From the NCBI RefSeq assembly GCF_003417535.1, contig NZ_QVLS01000002.1:434001-498000 (forward strand): 64,000 nucleotides of DNA, read 5' to 3'. Origin of the DNA: Hydrogenophaga borbori. Its GTDB lineage: Bacteria; Pseudomonadota; Gammaproteobacteria; Burkholderiales; Burkholderiaceae_C. The position numbers and the translations under genes are program-made. Below, in pieces: positions 27,141 through 36,843 of this stretch; the stretch's first letter is position 1, and the number at the start of each line of letters is the position of its first letter. The notes beneath the pieces were generated by a model that was not told the DNA's origin, did not search any database, and saw only the letters and a list, made by a program, of their open reading frames with translations.

Positions 27141-27158
27141 CTGTCATGTGAATGTCAC
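27141..27158 (+). promoter_or_regulatory. Pho box (PhoB site) upstream of ppk2
   Basis: CTGTCAT (27141-27147), a 4-base spacer GTGA, then ATGTCAC (27152-27158). The first repeat is an exact match to the 7-base PhoB half-site and the second differs at two positions; the 11-base phasing is right. An AT-rich CAATAC (27168-27173) 9 bases downstream can serve as -10. This predicts induction of ppk2 on phosphate limitation. Confidence 0.75.
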
Positions 27159-27203
27159 GCATCGAGGCAATACTGGGTGGTTCAGTAGGGAAAGGACCGC
27201 CCC

Positions 27204-28115
27204 ATGCTTCTGAACGGCAACGACGACCTGATGCGCCGCCTGAGTGACGACCTCATGGATGGCTACGACGAAGAACTCGAGATGGAGATCGAGGACCGCG
27301 GCCTGGACGACGGCGCGGACCCGCAGGCCGCCGCTCAGCGCAAGGAGGCGCGCCGGGTCTACTTTCGCGAGCTGTTCCGCCTGCAGGCGGAGCTGGTGAA
27401 GCTGCAGGACTGGGTGGTGAGCACCGGCCACAAGCTGGTGGTGGTGTTCGAGGGCCGCGACGCGGCCGGCAAGGGCGGGGTGATCAAGCGCATCACGCAG
27501 CGCCTGAACCCGCGCGTGTGCCGCGTGGTGGCGCTGCCGGCCCCCAACGACCGCGAGCGCACGCAGTGGTACTTCCAGCGCTACGTGACGCACCTGCCTG
27601 CGGGCGGCGAGATCGTTCTGTTCGATCGCAGCTGGTACAACCGCGCGGGCGTCGAACGCGTCATGGGTTTCTGTGACGACGAGCAGCTGGAGTCGTTCTT
27701 CCGCACCGTGCCCGAGTTCGAGAAGATGCTGGTGCATTCGGGCATCCAGCTGGTGAAGTACTGGTTCTCCATCTCCGACGAGGAGCAGGAGGCGCGCTTC
27801 CTCGGCCGCATCCACGACCCGCTCAAGCAGTGGAAGCTCAGCCCCATGGACCTGGAGAGCCGCCGCCGCTGGGAGCTCTACACCAAGGCCAAGGAAGAGA
27901 TGCTGGCGCGCACGAACATCCCCGAATCGCCATGGTGGGTGGTGCCGGCCGACGACAAGAAAACGGCTCGGCTGAACTGCATCCACCACCTGCTCTCGCT
28001 GATCCCATACCACGAGGTCGAGCGCCCCGGCATCACGCTGCCCGAGCGCATTCGCCACGAGGGCTATCGCCGCCACCAGGTGCCGGGTGAAATCTACGTG
28101 CCGCAGATCTACTGA
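27204..28115 (+). CDS. ppk2: Polyphosphate kinase 2 (PPK2 family)
   Basis: 303 aa, single PPK2 domain, soluble. PPK2 enzymes move phosphate between polyphosphate and nucleoside di- or triphosphates. The Walker A-like loop GRDAAGKGG is at residues 84-92, and the Walker B and lid region is DRSWYNRAGVERVMGF followed by KYWFSISDEEQEARF. The long N-terminal acidic extension (residues 14-40) resembles class I PPK2, which favours phosphorylating nucleoside diphosphates. A Pho box precedes it and a strong terminator follows, so it is a single-gene unit of the phosphate regulon. Confidence 0.93.
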   Translation: MLLNGNDDLMRRLSDDLMDGYDEELEMEIEDRGLDDGADPQAAAQRKEARRVYFRELFRLQAELVKLQDWVVSTGHKLVVVFEGRDAAGKGGVIKRITQRLNPRVCRVVALPAPNDRERTQWYFQRYVTHLPAGGEIVLFDRSWYNRAGVERVMGFCDDEQLESFFRTVPEFEKMLVHSGIQLVKYWFSISDEEQEARFLGRIHDPLKQWKLSPMDLESRRRWELYTKAKEEMLARTNIPESPWWVVPADDKKTARLNCIHHLLSLIPYHEVERPGITLPERIRHEGYRRHQVPGEIYVPQIY

Positions 28116-28143
28116 TTCCGCCCCGCCGCCAGGGCAAAAAAGG

Positions 28144-28173
28144 AAAAACGCCAGGCCGAAGCCTGGCGTTTTT
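28144..28173. terminator. Bidirectional intrinsic terminator
   Basis: A 13-base perfect stem (28144-28156 with 28161-28173) capped by CGAA, with A-tracts on the left and T-tracts on the right. It can therefore end transcription from ppk2 on the plus strand and from the TonB receptor gene on the minus strand. Confidence 0.92.
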
Positions 28174-28193
28174 CTTGGGTTCTGCGGGGCCGT

Positions 28194-30374
28194 TCAGAAC
28201 TTGTAGTTGGCGGTGAACGTCGCCGAGCGGGGCGCGCCCAGGGCCAGTCGGCCGCCGCCGTTGTTCAAGGTCATCAGGTACTCCTCGTCGAACAGGTTGT
28301 AGATGTTCAGTTGCAGGCTGAGCTTGGGGTTCACCTGGTACTTGGCCATGGCGTCGGCCACCCAGTAGGAGGGCACGTTGGGCATGTTGCCCTGGGCGCC
28401 GCTGGTGTTGACGAAGCGCTTGGCCTCCGACACGTAGCGCGCGCCCAGGCCCATCGTCAGCTTGTCCCACTGGTACGAGGTCCACAGCGTGGCGCTGAGG
28501 TCCGGCGACCAGCGCACGCGGTCGGTGCCCACGCCGGAGGCGTTGCGCACGTCGATCTGCTTGGTGCTGGTCTTGGCCAGGCCGGCGGTGATCTGCCAGA
28601 AGGGGGTGATCTGGCCCGTGGCCGACAGCTCGATGCCCTGTACCTGGGTCTTGCCTTCCTGCACGGTGGCCAAGGTGACCTGGTCGACCGTGGTCTGGTT
28701 GTCGTTGACCGTGCGGAAGACCGCGGCCGCGACGTTGAGGCGCTTATTGAGCAGGTCCCACTTGGTGCCCAGCTCGACCGTGTTGGTCTTCTGCGGGTCG
28801 AACGCGGGGTTGTTGATGCTGGTGGCGCTGGTGCTCAACTGCGTAAAGGCGCCGGGCGGGGTGGCCGAGGTCGCATAGGACGCGTAGACGCTGCCGTTCT
28901 CCGCCGGCTTGTAGACGCCGCCGACGCTCCAGCTCACCAGGCTGCGCGAGTCCTCGAGCGGGGTGGCCCCGACGGCGGCGCTCGAGCTCAGCTTGTAGAC
29001 GTCCACGCGCGCGCCGCCGTTGATGGACCAGCGCTCGTTGATGTTGGCGTTGTCGAAGGCGTAGACGCTGATGGTGTTGGTGGTGGTGCCCGACTCGTCG
29101 CCCGTGCGCGGGCCGAAGTTGACCATGGCCCGGTACGGGTCCGGGTTGTACAGATTGGCTGGCGAGGTACCCGTCGCGGTTCCATGGCTGAAGTTCGTCT
29201 GCTTCTCGTGCAGCAACTCCACGCCGGCGGCCAGCGAGTGCCGCATGCCACCCGCGTCGAACTCGGTGTTCAGGCTGGTCTGGTTGGCCAGGATGCTGTT
29301 TTCCTGATCGACGCGCTGGCGCGAGAGGTTCACGGTCCAGGTCGAGAGCGGTCCGCCCGTGTTGCCGATGCCCGCGCCGCCGGTGTTCATGCCGGTGAGC
29401 GTGCGGTCCATGTGCGTCTTGCCGTAGCGCGTGACGTTGCGGATCGTCGTGGCCTCGCCGAGGTCGTGCTCGACCTTCACGGTGAACATGTCGGCGTCGA
29501 CCTTCTCTCGGTCGTTCACGCTGCCGTAGAAGTTCTCTCGGCGCACCTTGGGGCCGATGACGGAGGTGTAGCCCTCATAGCCGATGGCGGGAATGCCGCC
29601 GTCGGGCACGTTGTCCTGGCGCAGGTGCTGGCTGAACAGGTGTACGCGGGTGGGCGTGCCCAGGCCGGCCACATACGACAGGCCCACGCCGTAGCCCTTG
29701 TTCTCCACGAAGTCGCGGCCGTCGACGCCGCTGTCCTGCACCATCGCGTTGAGGCGCAGGGCCGAGGTCTCGCTGAGCTGGCGGTTCAGGTCGACCGTGG
29801 CGCGGCGGCGGTCGCCCGTGCCCACGGTGCCGGAAACGCTGCTCTCATCGCCCAGGTGCGCCTGCTTGGAAATCAGGTTGATGAAGCCGGCGCTCGCGCC
29901 GCGGCCGGTCTCGGCGCCGGCGGCGCCCTTCACGACCTCGACCTGCTCGAGGTTGAAGGTGTCGCGCGTGACCGCGCCCAGGTCGCGGATGCCGTCGACG
30001 AAGGTGGATTGCTGCAGCGAGAAGCCGCGCAGTTGAAAGGTGTCGCCGGCCGAGGTGTTGCCGTTCTCGCCCATCTGCATGGTGATGCCGGGGGTGTTTC
30101 GCAGGGCTTCCATCAAGGTGACGGCGCCTTGCTCCTCGATCACTTCCTTCTTGATGATCTGCACCGTCTTGGGCGTGTCGAGCAGGGGGGCGGTGAACTT
30201 GTCGTTGGCCGACTTCTCGGCCTTGTACGGCACCTCGGGCGCTTCTTTCACCGTGACGGTCGGCAGGGTGGTGGCGGGCGCGGTTTGCGCCATGCCCGCG
30301 GCGGGCAGGGCGGCGGCCAGCAGGGCCAGGAGTTGGGTGGATGGGCGGGCGGTGCGGCGGCGGTAGCGAGCCAT
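28194..30374 (-). CDS. TonB-dependent siderophore receptor
   Basis: 726 aa. A signal peptide (about 29 residues, ending AGMAQ) is followed by a TonB-box region (TVTVKEAP), a plug domain (LDTPKTVQIIKKEVIEEQG, LRGFSLQQSTFVDGIRDL, VEVVKGAAGAETGRG) and a 22-strand barrel ending in Phe (TANYKF), as needed for outer-membrane assembly. There is no N-terminal signalling (STN) domain, so it does not itself signal to a sigma factor. Closest in style to catecholate/hydroxamate receptors such as Fiu or FhuE; the ligand is unknown. A Fur box lies 121 bases upstream. Confidence 0.94.
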   Translation of the reverse strand: MARYRRRTARPSTQLLALLAAALPAAGMAQTAPATTLPTVTVKEAPEVPYKAEKSANDKFTAPLLDTPKTVQIIKKEVIEEQGAVTLMEALRNTPGITMQMGENGNTSAGDTFQLRGFSLQQSTFVDGIRDLGAVTRDTFNLEQVEVVKGAAGAETGRGASAGFINLISKQAHLGDESSVSGTVGTGDRRRATVDLNRQLSETSALRLNAMVQDSGVDGRDFVENKGYGVGLSYVAGLGTPTRVHLFSQHLRQDNVPDGGIPAIGYEGYTSVIGPKVRRENFYGSVNDREKVDADMFTVKVEHDLGEATTIRNVTRYGKTHMDRTLTGMNTGGAGIGNTGGPLSTWTVNLSRQRVDQENSILANQTSLNTEFDAGGMRHSLAAGVELLHEKQTNFSHGTATGTSPANLYNPDPYRAMVNFGPRTGDESGTTTNTISVYAFDNANINERWSINGGARVDVYKLSSSAAVGATPLEDSRSLVSWSVGGVYKPAENGSVYASYATSATPPGAFTQLSTSATSINNPAFDPQKTNTVELGTKWDLLNKRLNVAAAVFRTVNDNQTTVDQVTLATVQEGKTQVQGIELSATGQITPFWQITAGLAKTSTKQIDVRNASGVGTDRVRWSPDLSATLWTSYQWDKLTMGLGARYVSEAKRFVNTSGAQGNMPNVPSYWVADAMAKYQVNPKLSLQLNIYNLFDEEYLMTLNNGGGRLALGAPRSATFTANYKF

Positions 30375-30494
30375 GGGCGGTCCTTGAGGCTGTTGTGGTG
30401 AGTCGGCTGGCTGGCTTCCTCGTCACGGCGCTCAGGTGCCGGGGCACGGATGGGGGAGGCGCTGGGTCGGTGGCTGGCTGTCGCCTATTATTGC

Positions 30495-30515
30495 TAATGA
30501 AAACGGTTCTCATTA
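30495..30515 (-). promoter_or_regulatory. Fur box of the TonB receptor gene
   Basis: Inverted arms TAATGA (30495-30500) and TCATTA (30510-30515) flank an AAACGGTTC centre. The 21-base site resembles Fur boxes, with the AATGA/TCATT halves typical of beta-proteobacterial iron genes. It lies upstream of the receptor, predicting repression when iron is plentiful. Confidence 0.75.
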
Positions 30516-30666
30516 ACAATTCGTGCAGAATTTCTTCACACGGTGTTGTGTGGGTGCATCAGCGGGTGATGGGCGCGCGGTTTGCCCCGAGAACAACCGG
30601 CCGCCGGCATGTGCCCAGCACAAAATTCCCTATGAGTCGGATAAATACTATTAATCCGAACAATTC

Positions 30667-30681
30667 ATAGTCATCGACTAT
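30667..30681 (+). promoter_or_regulatory. OxyR-type motif upstream of ahpC
   Basis: ATAG-N7-CTAT at 30667-30681 (spacer TCATCGA) exactly matches the OxyR core element. Full OxyR operators have two such elements 7 bases apart; here the other CTAT (30648-30651) is 15 bases away, so only one element is canonical. TATGAT overlapping its right half may be the ahpC -10. Confidence 0.55.
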
Positions 30682-30760
30682 GATTGCCCCTGTCGCGCTG
30701 AACAGCGTTCGGCGCCGCCTCCGTTATCCCCTTTTCCTTCAACCGCAACCAGGAGTTCCC

Positions 30761-31324
30761 ATGTCCCTGATCAACACCACCGTTCAACCCTTCTCCACCA
30801 CGGCCTTCCACAACGGCAAGTTCGTGCCCGTGAGCGACGCAAGCCTGCGTGGCGAGTGGTCGGTGCTGGTGTTCATGCCGGCGGCCTTCACCTTCAACTG
30901 CCCGACCGAGGTGGAAGACGCGGCCGACAACTACGCCGAGTTCCAGAAGCTGGGCGCCGAGGTCTACATCGTCACCACCGACACCCATTTCTCGCACAAG
31001 GTGTGGCACGAGACCTCGCCCGCCGTGGGCAAGGCCAAGTTCCCCCTGGTGGGCGACCCCACGCACCAGCTGACCAACGCCTTCGGCGTGCACATCCCCG
31101 AAGAAGGCCTGGCGCTGCGCGGCACCTTCATCATCAACCCCGAGGGCGTGATCAAGACCGCTGAGATCCACGACAACGCCATCGCCCGCGACATGAAGGA
31201 AACCCTGCGCAAGCTCAAGGCCGCCCAGTTCGTGGCCAAGAACCCGGGCCAGGTGTGCCCCGCCAAATGGAACGACGGCGCCAAGACCCTGACGCCCTCG
31301 CTGGACCTCGTCGGCAAGATCTGA
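30761..31324 (+). CDS. ahpC: Alkyl hydroperoxide reductase subunit C (2-Cys peroxiredoxin)
   Basis: 187 aa, identical in length to enterobacterial AhpC. The peroxidatic Cys47 lies in FTFNCPTE and the resolving Cys in GQVCPAKW near residue 166. It reduces hydrogen peroxide, organic peroxides and peroxynitrite and is recycled by AhpF, encoded next. AGGAG is 6 bases before the ATG. It is in the E. coli-type class (GGLG-like and C-terminal helices intact), so a decamer sensitive to overoxidation is expected. Regulation probably by OxyR. Confidence 0.97.
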   Translation: MSLINTTVQPFSTTAFHNGKFVPVSDASLRGEWSVLVFMPAAFTFNCPTEVEDAADNYAEFQKLGAEVYIVTTDTHFSHKVWHETSPAVGKAKFPLVGDPTHQLTNAFGVHIPEEGLALRGTFIINPEGVIKTAEIHDNAIARDMKETLRKLKAAQFVAKNPGQVCPAKWNDGAKTLTPSLDLVGKI

Positions 31325-31340
31325 TCGCCGCGATCCGCTG

Positions 31341-31359
31341 AAAACCCGTTGAGGGTTTT
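31341..31359 (+). terminator. Hairpin after ahpC (possible attenuator)
   Basis: AAAACCC (31341-31347) and GGGTTTT (31353-31359) surround a GTTGA loop 17 bases after the ahpC stop. The stem ends in four Ts, so it may act as a leaky terminator that lowers ahpF transcription relative to ahpC. Confidence 0.5.
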
Positions 31360-31364
31360 GCGTT

Positions 31365-31393
31365 GAACCTTGGGCGCCAGGCGCCCAGGGTTC
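31365..31393 (+). other. Strong hairpin in the ahpC-ahpF spacer
   Basis: Arms 31365-31378 and 31380-31393 pair over 14 bases with one G-U mismatch (core TTGGGCGCC/GGCGCCCAG). There is no T-run after it. It probably shields the ahpC 3' end from exonucleases, keeping ahpC mRNA in excess of ahpF. Confidence 0.5.
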
Positions 31394-31425
31394 CTCGCAA
31401 AACGCTGAATCGAAAGGAGTCCCCC

Positions 31426-33006
31426 ATGCTCGACGACACCCTCAAGGCCCAGTTGCAGGCCTACCTGGGCAAGCTGCAGCGGCCCATCCGCCTCATCGCC
31501 TCGCTCGACGGTTCCGCCGCGTCGCAGGAGCTGCGCGAATTGCTGCAGACCATCGCCGGCCTGTCGGACCAGGTGAGCTACGACGACAGCGGCACGGACG
31601 CGCGCAAGCCCTCGTTCGTGATCGCCCGCGAAGGCGAGACCACGGGCGTGCGCTTCGCCGCCATTCCCCTGGGCCACGAGTTCACCTCGCTGGTGCTGGC
31701 TCTGCTGTGGACCGGCGGGCACCCGCCCAAGGCCGAGCAGGAAACGCTGGACGCCATCGCCACGCTGCAGGGCGACCTGCGCTTCGAGGTCTACATGAGC
31801 CTGAGCTGCCACAACTGCCCGGACGTGGTGCAGGCGCTGTCGCTGATGGCCATCCGCAACCCGGCGGTGCAGGTCACGGTGATCGATGGCGGCCTGTTCC
31901 AGGCCGAGGTGGAGCAGCGCCAGGTGATGGCGGTGCCCATGGTCTTCCTCAATGGCGAGGAGTTCGGCGGTGGCCGCATGTCGCTGGAGGAGATCGTCGC
32001 CAAGCTCGACGTGAACGCCGACGCCCGCGAGGCGGCCAAGCTGGACGCCAAGGACCCGTTCGACGTGCTGATCGTCGGTGGCGGCCCCGCCGGCGCCGCG
32101 GCGGCCGTGTACGCGGCGCGCAAGGGCATCCGCGTGGGCGTGGCGGCCGAGCGCTTCGGCGGCCAGGTGAACGACACGCTGGCGATCGAGAACTACATCA
32201 GCGTGCTGGAAACCGACGGTCCGAAGTTCGCCGCCGCGCTGGAGGCCCAGGTGCGCCACTACGGCGTGGACATCATGAACCTGCAGCGCGCCGAGAAGCT
32301 GGTGCCCGCCAGTGAGCCGGGCGGTCCCGTGCAGGTGGTCATGGCCAATGGCGCCACCCTGAAAGCGCGCAGCGTGATCCTGTCGACCGGCGCGCGCTGG
32401 CGCAACGTGAACGTGCCTGGCGAGGCCGAGTACCGCAACAAGGGCGTGGCCTACTGCCCGCACTGCGACGGCCCCCTGTTCAAGGGCAAGCGCGTGGCGG
32501 TGATCGGCGGTGGCAACTCGGGCGTGGAGGCCGCGATCGACCTGGCCGGCATCGTCGAGCACGTGACGCTGATCGAGTTCGCCGACGCGCTCAAGGCCGA
32601 CGCGGTGCTGGTCACCAAGCTCAAGAGCCTGCCCAACGTGGCGATCCACACCAACGCGCAGACCACCGAGATCACCGGCGCCAACGGCACGGTGAACGGC
32701 CTGAGCTACAAGGATCGCGCCAGCGGCGAGCAGCACCACGTCGAACTGGAAGGCGTGTTCGTCCAGATCGGCCTGGTGCCCAACACCGAATGGCTCAAGG
32801 GCACGGTGGAGCTCAGCCGCTTTGGCGAGATCGTGATCGACGCCAAGGGCCACACCAACGTGGACGGCGTGTTCGCGGCCGGCGACTGCACCACGGTGCC
32901 GTACAAGCAAATCGTGATCGCCGCCGGCGCAGGATCGACCGCCGCCCTGAGCGCCTTCGACTACCTGATCCGTCAGCCGCTGGTCGAAGCGGCCACCACC
33001 GCCTGA
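31426..33006 (+). CDS. ahpF: Alkyl hydroperoxide reductase subunit F (flavin disulfide reductase)
   Basis: 526 aa. The N-terminal tandem thioredoxin-like domain has the redox pair SCHNCPDV. It is followed by an FAD-binding fold ([18 protein letters not shown]), the NADH-binding fold ([17 protein letters not shown]) and the second redox centre CPHCDG. It passes NADH electrons through FAD and two disulfides to AhpC. The ATG at 31426 is preceded by AAAGGAG and gives the canonical N-terminus [10 protein letters not shown]; an upstream in-frame start inside the hairpin region is rejected. Confidence 0.97.
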   Translation: MLDDTLKAQLQAYLGKLQRPIRLIASLDGSAASQELRELLQTIAGLSDQVSYDDSGTDARKPSFVIAREGETTGVRFAAIPLGHEFTSLVLALLWTGGHPPKAEQETLDAIATLQGDLRFEVYMSLSCHNCPDVVQALSLMAIRNPAVQVTVIDGGLFQAEVEQRQVMAVPMVFLNGEEFGGGRMSLEEIVAKLDVNADAREAAKLDAKDPFDVLIVGGGPAGAAAAVYAARKGIRVGVAAERFGGQVNDTLAIENYISVLETDGPKFAAALEAQVRHYGVDIMNLQRAEKLVPASEPGGPVQVVMANGATLKARSVILSTGARWRNVNVPGEAEYRNKGVAYCPHCDGPLFKGKRVAVIGGGNSGVEAAIDLAGIVEHVTLIEFADALKADAVLVTKLKSLPNVAIHTNAQTTEITGANGTVNGLSYKDRASGEQHHVELEGVFVQIGLVPNTEWLKGTVELSRFGEIVIDAKGHTNVDGVFAAGDCTTVPYKQIVIAAGAGSTAALSAFDYLIRQPLVEAATTA

Positions 33007-33055
33007 GGTCGCCCCCCCGGGGAAGCGCGGAACCGGTTTGGCCGGGCCGCCGCTG

Positions 33056-33088
33056 CCGCCGCTCGAGGGGGCGCGCGCAGCGCGGCGG
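33056..33088. terminator. GC-rich hairpin at the ahpF/ppsR convergent junction
   Basis: CCGCCGC (33056-33062) pairs with GCGGCGG (33082-33088). The whole 98-base junction is GC-only low-complexity sequence with the look of a dispersed intergenic element. No T-run, so terminator function is uncertain. Confidence 0.35.
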
Positions 33089-33104
33089 GGCGCGGCGGGG
33101 CGGG

Positions 33105-33926
33105 TCAATATTCCAGGCGTTCGGGCCGCACCTCCTGCAGGATGGTGGTCGCAATCTCCTCGATCGACTTGGTGGTGGTGGAGAGCCAGCGGATGCCCTC
33201 GCGGCGCATCATGGCCTCCGCCTCGGCCACCTCCATACGGCAGTTCTCCAGGTCGGCGTAGCGCGAGTTGGGGCGGCGCTCGTTTCGGATCTCGCTCAGG
33301 CGATCCGGCGCGATGGTCAGGCCGAACAGCTTCTTGCGGTGCGTCGCCAGGGCGGGTGGCAGCTTGCGGCGCTCGAAGTCCTCGGGAATCAGCGGGTAAT
33401 TGGAGGCCTTCAGGCCGTACTGCATGGCCAGGTACAGCGAGGTCGGCGTCTTGCCGCTGCGGCTCACGCCGACCAGGATCACGTCGGCGCTTTCCAGGTC
33501 CTTGTCGCTCTGGCCGTCGTCGTGCGCCAGCGAGTAGTTGATGGCCTCGATGCGGTCGTGGTAGGCCTTGCTCTTGGACGCGTCGGAGAAACGCCCCACG
33601 CGGTGGTTGCTCTTGATTCCCAGCTCTTCCTCCAGCGGCTGCACGAAGGTGCCGAACATGTCGAGCAGCATGCCGCGGCAGTGGTGCTGGAAGACGTCGA
33701 GCACCTCGGCATTGACGACGGTGGTGAACACCAGCGGGCGGCGGCCCTCCACCTCGGCGGTGTGGTTGATCTGGCGCGCCGCCTGGTGGGCTTTGTCCAC
33801 GCTGTCCAGGAAGGGCAGGCGCACGCGGCGCACCGTGGCCTCGAACTGGGCGAGGATGGCGTTGCCGAAGGTTTCGGCGGTGATGCCGGTGCCGTCGGAG
33901 ACGAAAAAGACCGTTCGGTGGGACAT
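33105..33926 (-). CDS. ppsR: PEP synthase regulatory protein (bifunctional kinase/pyrophosphorylase)
   Basis: 273 aa DUF299 protein. It inactivates PEP synthase by ADP-dependent threonine phosphorylation and reactivates it by phosphate-dependent pyrophosphorolysis. The P-loop [15 protein letters not shown] is near residue 152 and the N-terminus [16 protein letters not shown] is the family signature. The ATG at 33926 is chosen as it gives the family start [12 protein letters not shown]. It is divergent from ppsA, its target, 163 bases away. Confidence 0.95.
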   Translation of the reverse strand: MSHRTVFFVSDGTGITAETFGNAILAQFEATVRRVRLPFLDSVDKAHQAARQINHTAEVEGRRPLVFTTVVNAEVLDVFQHHCRGMLLDMFGTFVQPLEEELGIKSNHRVGRFSDASKSKAYHDRIEAINYSLAHDDGQSDKDLESADVILVGVSRSGKTPTSLYLAMQYGLKASNYPLIPEDFERRKLPPALATHRKKLFGLTIAPDRLSEIRNERRPNSRYADLENCRMEVAEAEAMMRREGIRWLSTTTKSIEEIATTILQEVRPERLEY

Positions 33927-34089
33927 GGGAGGGGCGTCCTTACAATCCGCTGCTGTTGCGTGGCGGGCCATTATCCGGGCCCGTGGCGCTTCCCCGATTT
34001 CCGCCTTGCCCGGTGGCCGACCCACAACACAACCACAGGTCACACGCTGGTGCATGGAACCCCGGTTTTTCAACCTTAGGAGTTTTTCC

Positions 34090-36495
<2,406 letters not shown>

Positions 36496-36558
36496 GCGCG
36501 CGCGGCAGCCCGCGCAAACACCTAGGCGGGGGCGCGCGCGCAATGCGATGATCCCGCG

Positions 36559-36843
36559 ATGCCCCCCGCGCCCGCCACGAACCCGCGCCACGACCGCCGC
36601 GCACTGGCCTTGAAGGCCGTGTTGCTGGCGGTGCTGGTGCTGGTGTCCTTCGGTACGTGCTTCTTCGCCCGAGAGCTCAGCTTCTCCGTGATGGGCTGGC
36701 CCCTGCATTTCTGGATCGCCTCCCAAGGCGCGGTGCTGGTGTTCATCGCCATCCTGGCGGTCTACACCTGGGCCATGAACCGCCTGGAGGCGCGCGACGG
36801 CGAGGGCGGCGGGGACGGGCCGGACGGGGACGGCGGTGGCTGA
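36559..36843 (+). CDS. DUF4212 small subunit of a sodium/solute symporter (copy 1)
   Basis: 94 aa with two hydrophobic helices (about residues 17-38 and 48-70) separated by FARELSFSVMGWPLHFWIASQG, the DUF4212 signature. The C-terminus is a Gly/Asp-rich tail. These proteins are always encoded just before a VC_2705-type symporter and are presumed accessory subunits. Its stop overlaps the GTG of the large subunit by 8 bases. A paralogue with the same arrangement is at 42006. Confidence 0.85.
   Translation: MPPAPATNPRHDRRALALKAVLLAVLVLVSFGTCFFARELSFSVMGWPLHFWIASQGAVLVFIAILAVYTWAMNRLEARDGEGGGDGPDGDGGG

Larger units (their letters stand above)
30375..30760. other. Intergenic regulatory region between the TonB receptor and ahpC
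   Basis: This 386-base gap is the only gene-free stretch over 300 bases. It contains the Fur box (30495-30515) on the receptor side. On the ahpC side is an AT-rich segment (30610-30685) with a dyad CGGAT-N11-ATCCG (30638-30658), an OxyR-type motif (30667-30681) and a -10-like TATGAT (30679-30684). I find no convincing small gene in it. Confidence 0.7.

Noticed and set aside
30648-30681. A complete two-element OxyR operator
   Set aside because: Only 30667-30681 fits ATAG-N7-CTAT; the other CTAT is 15 bases away instead of 7, so a full canonical operator is not claimed.
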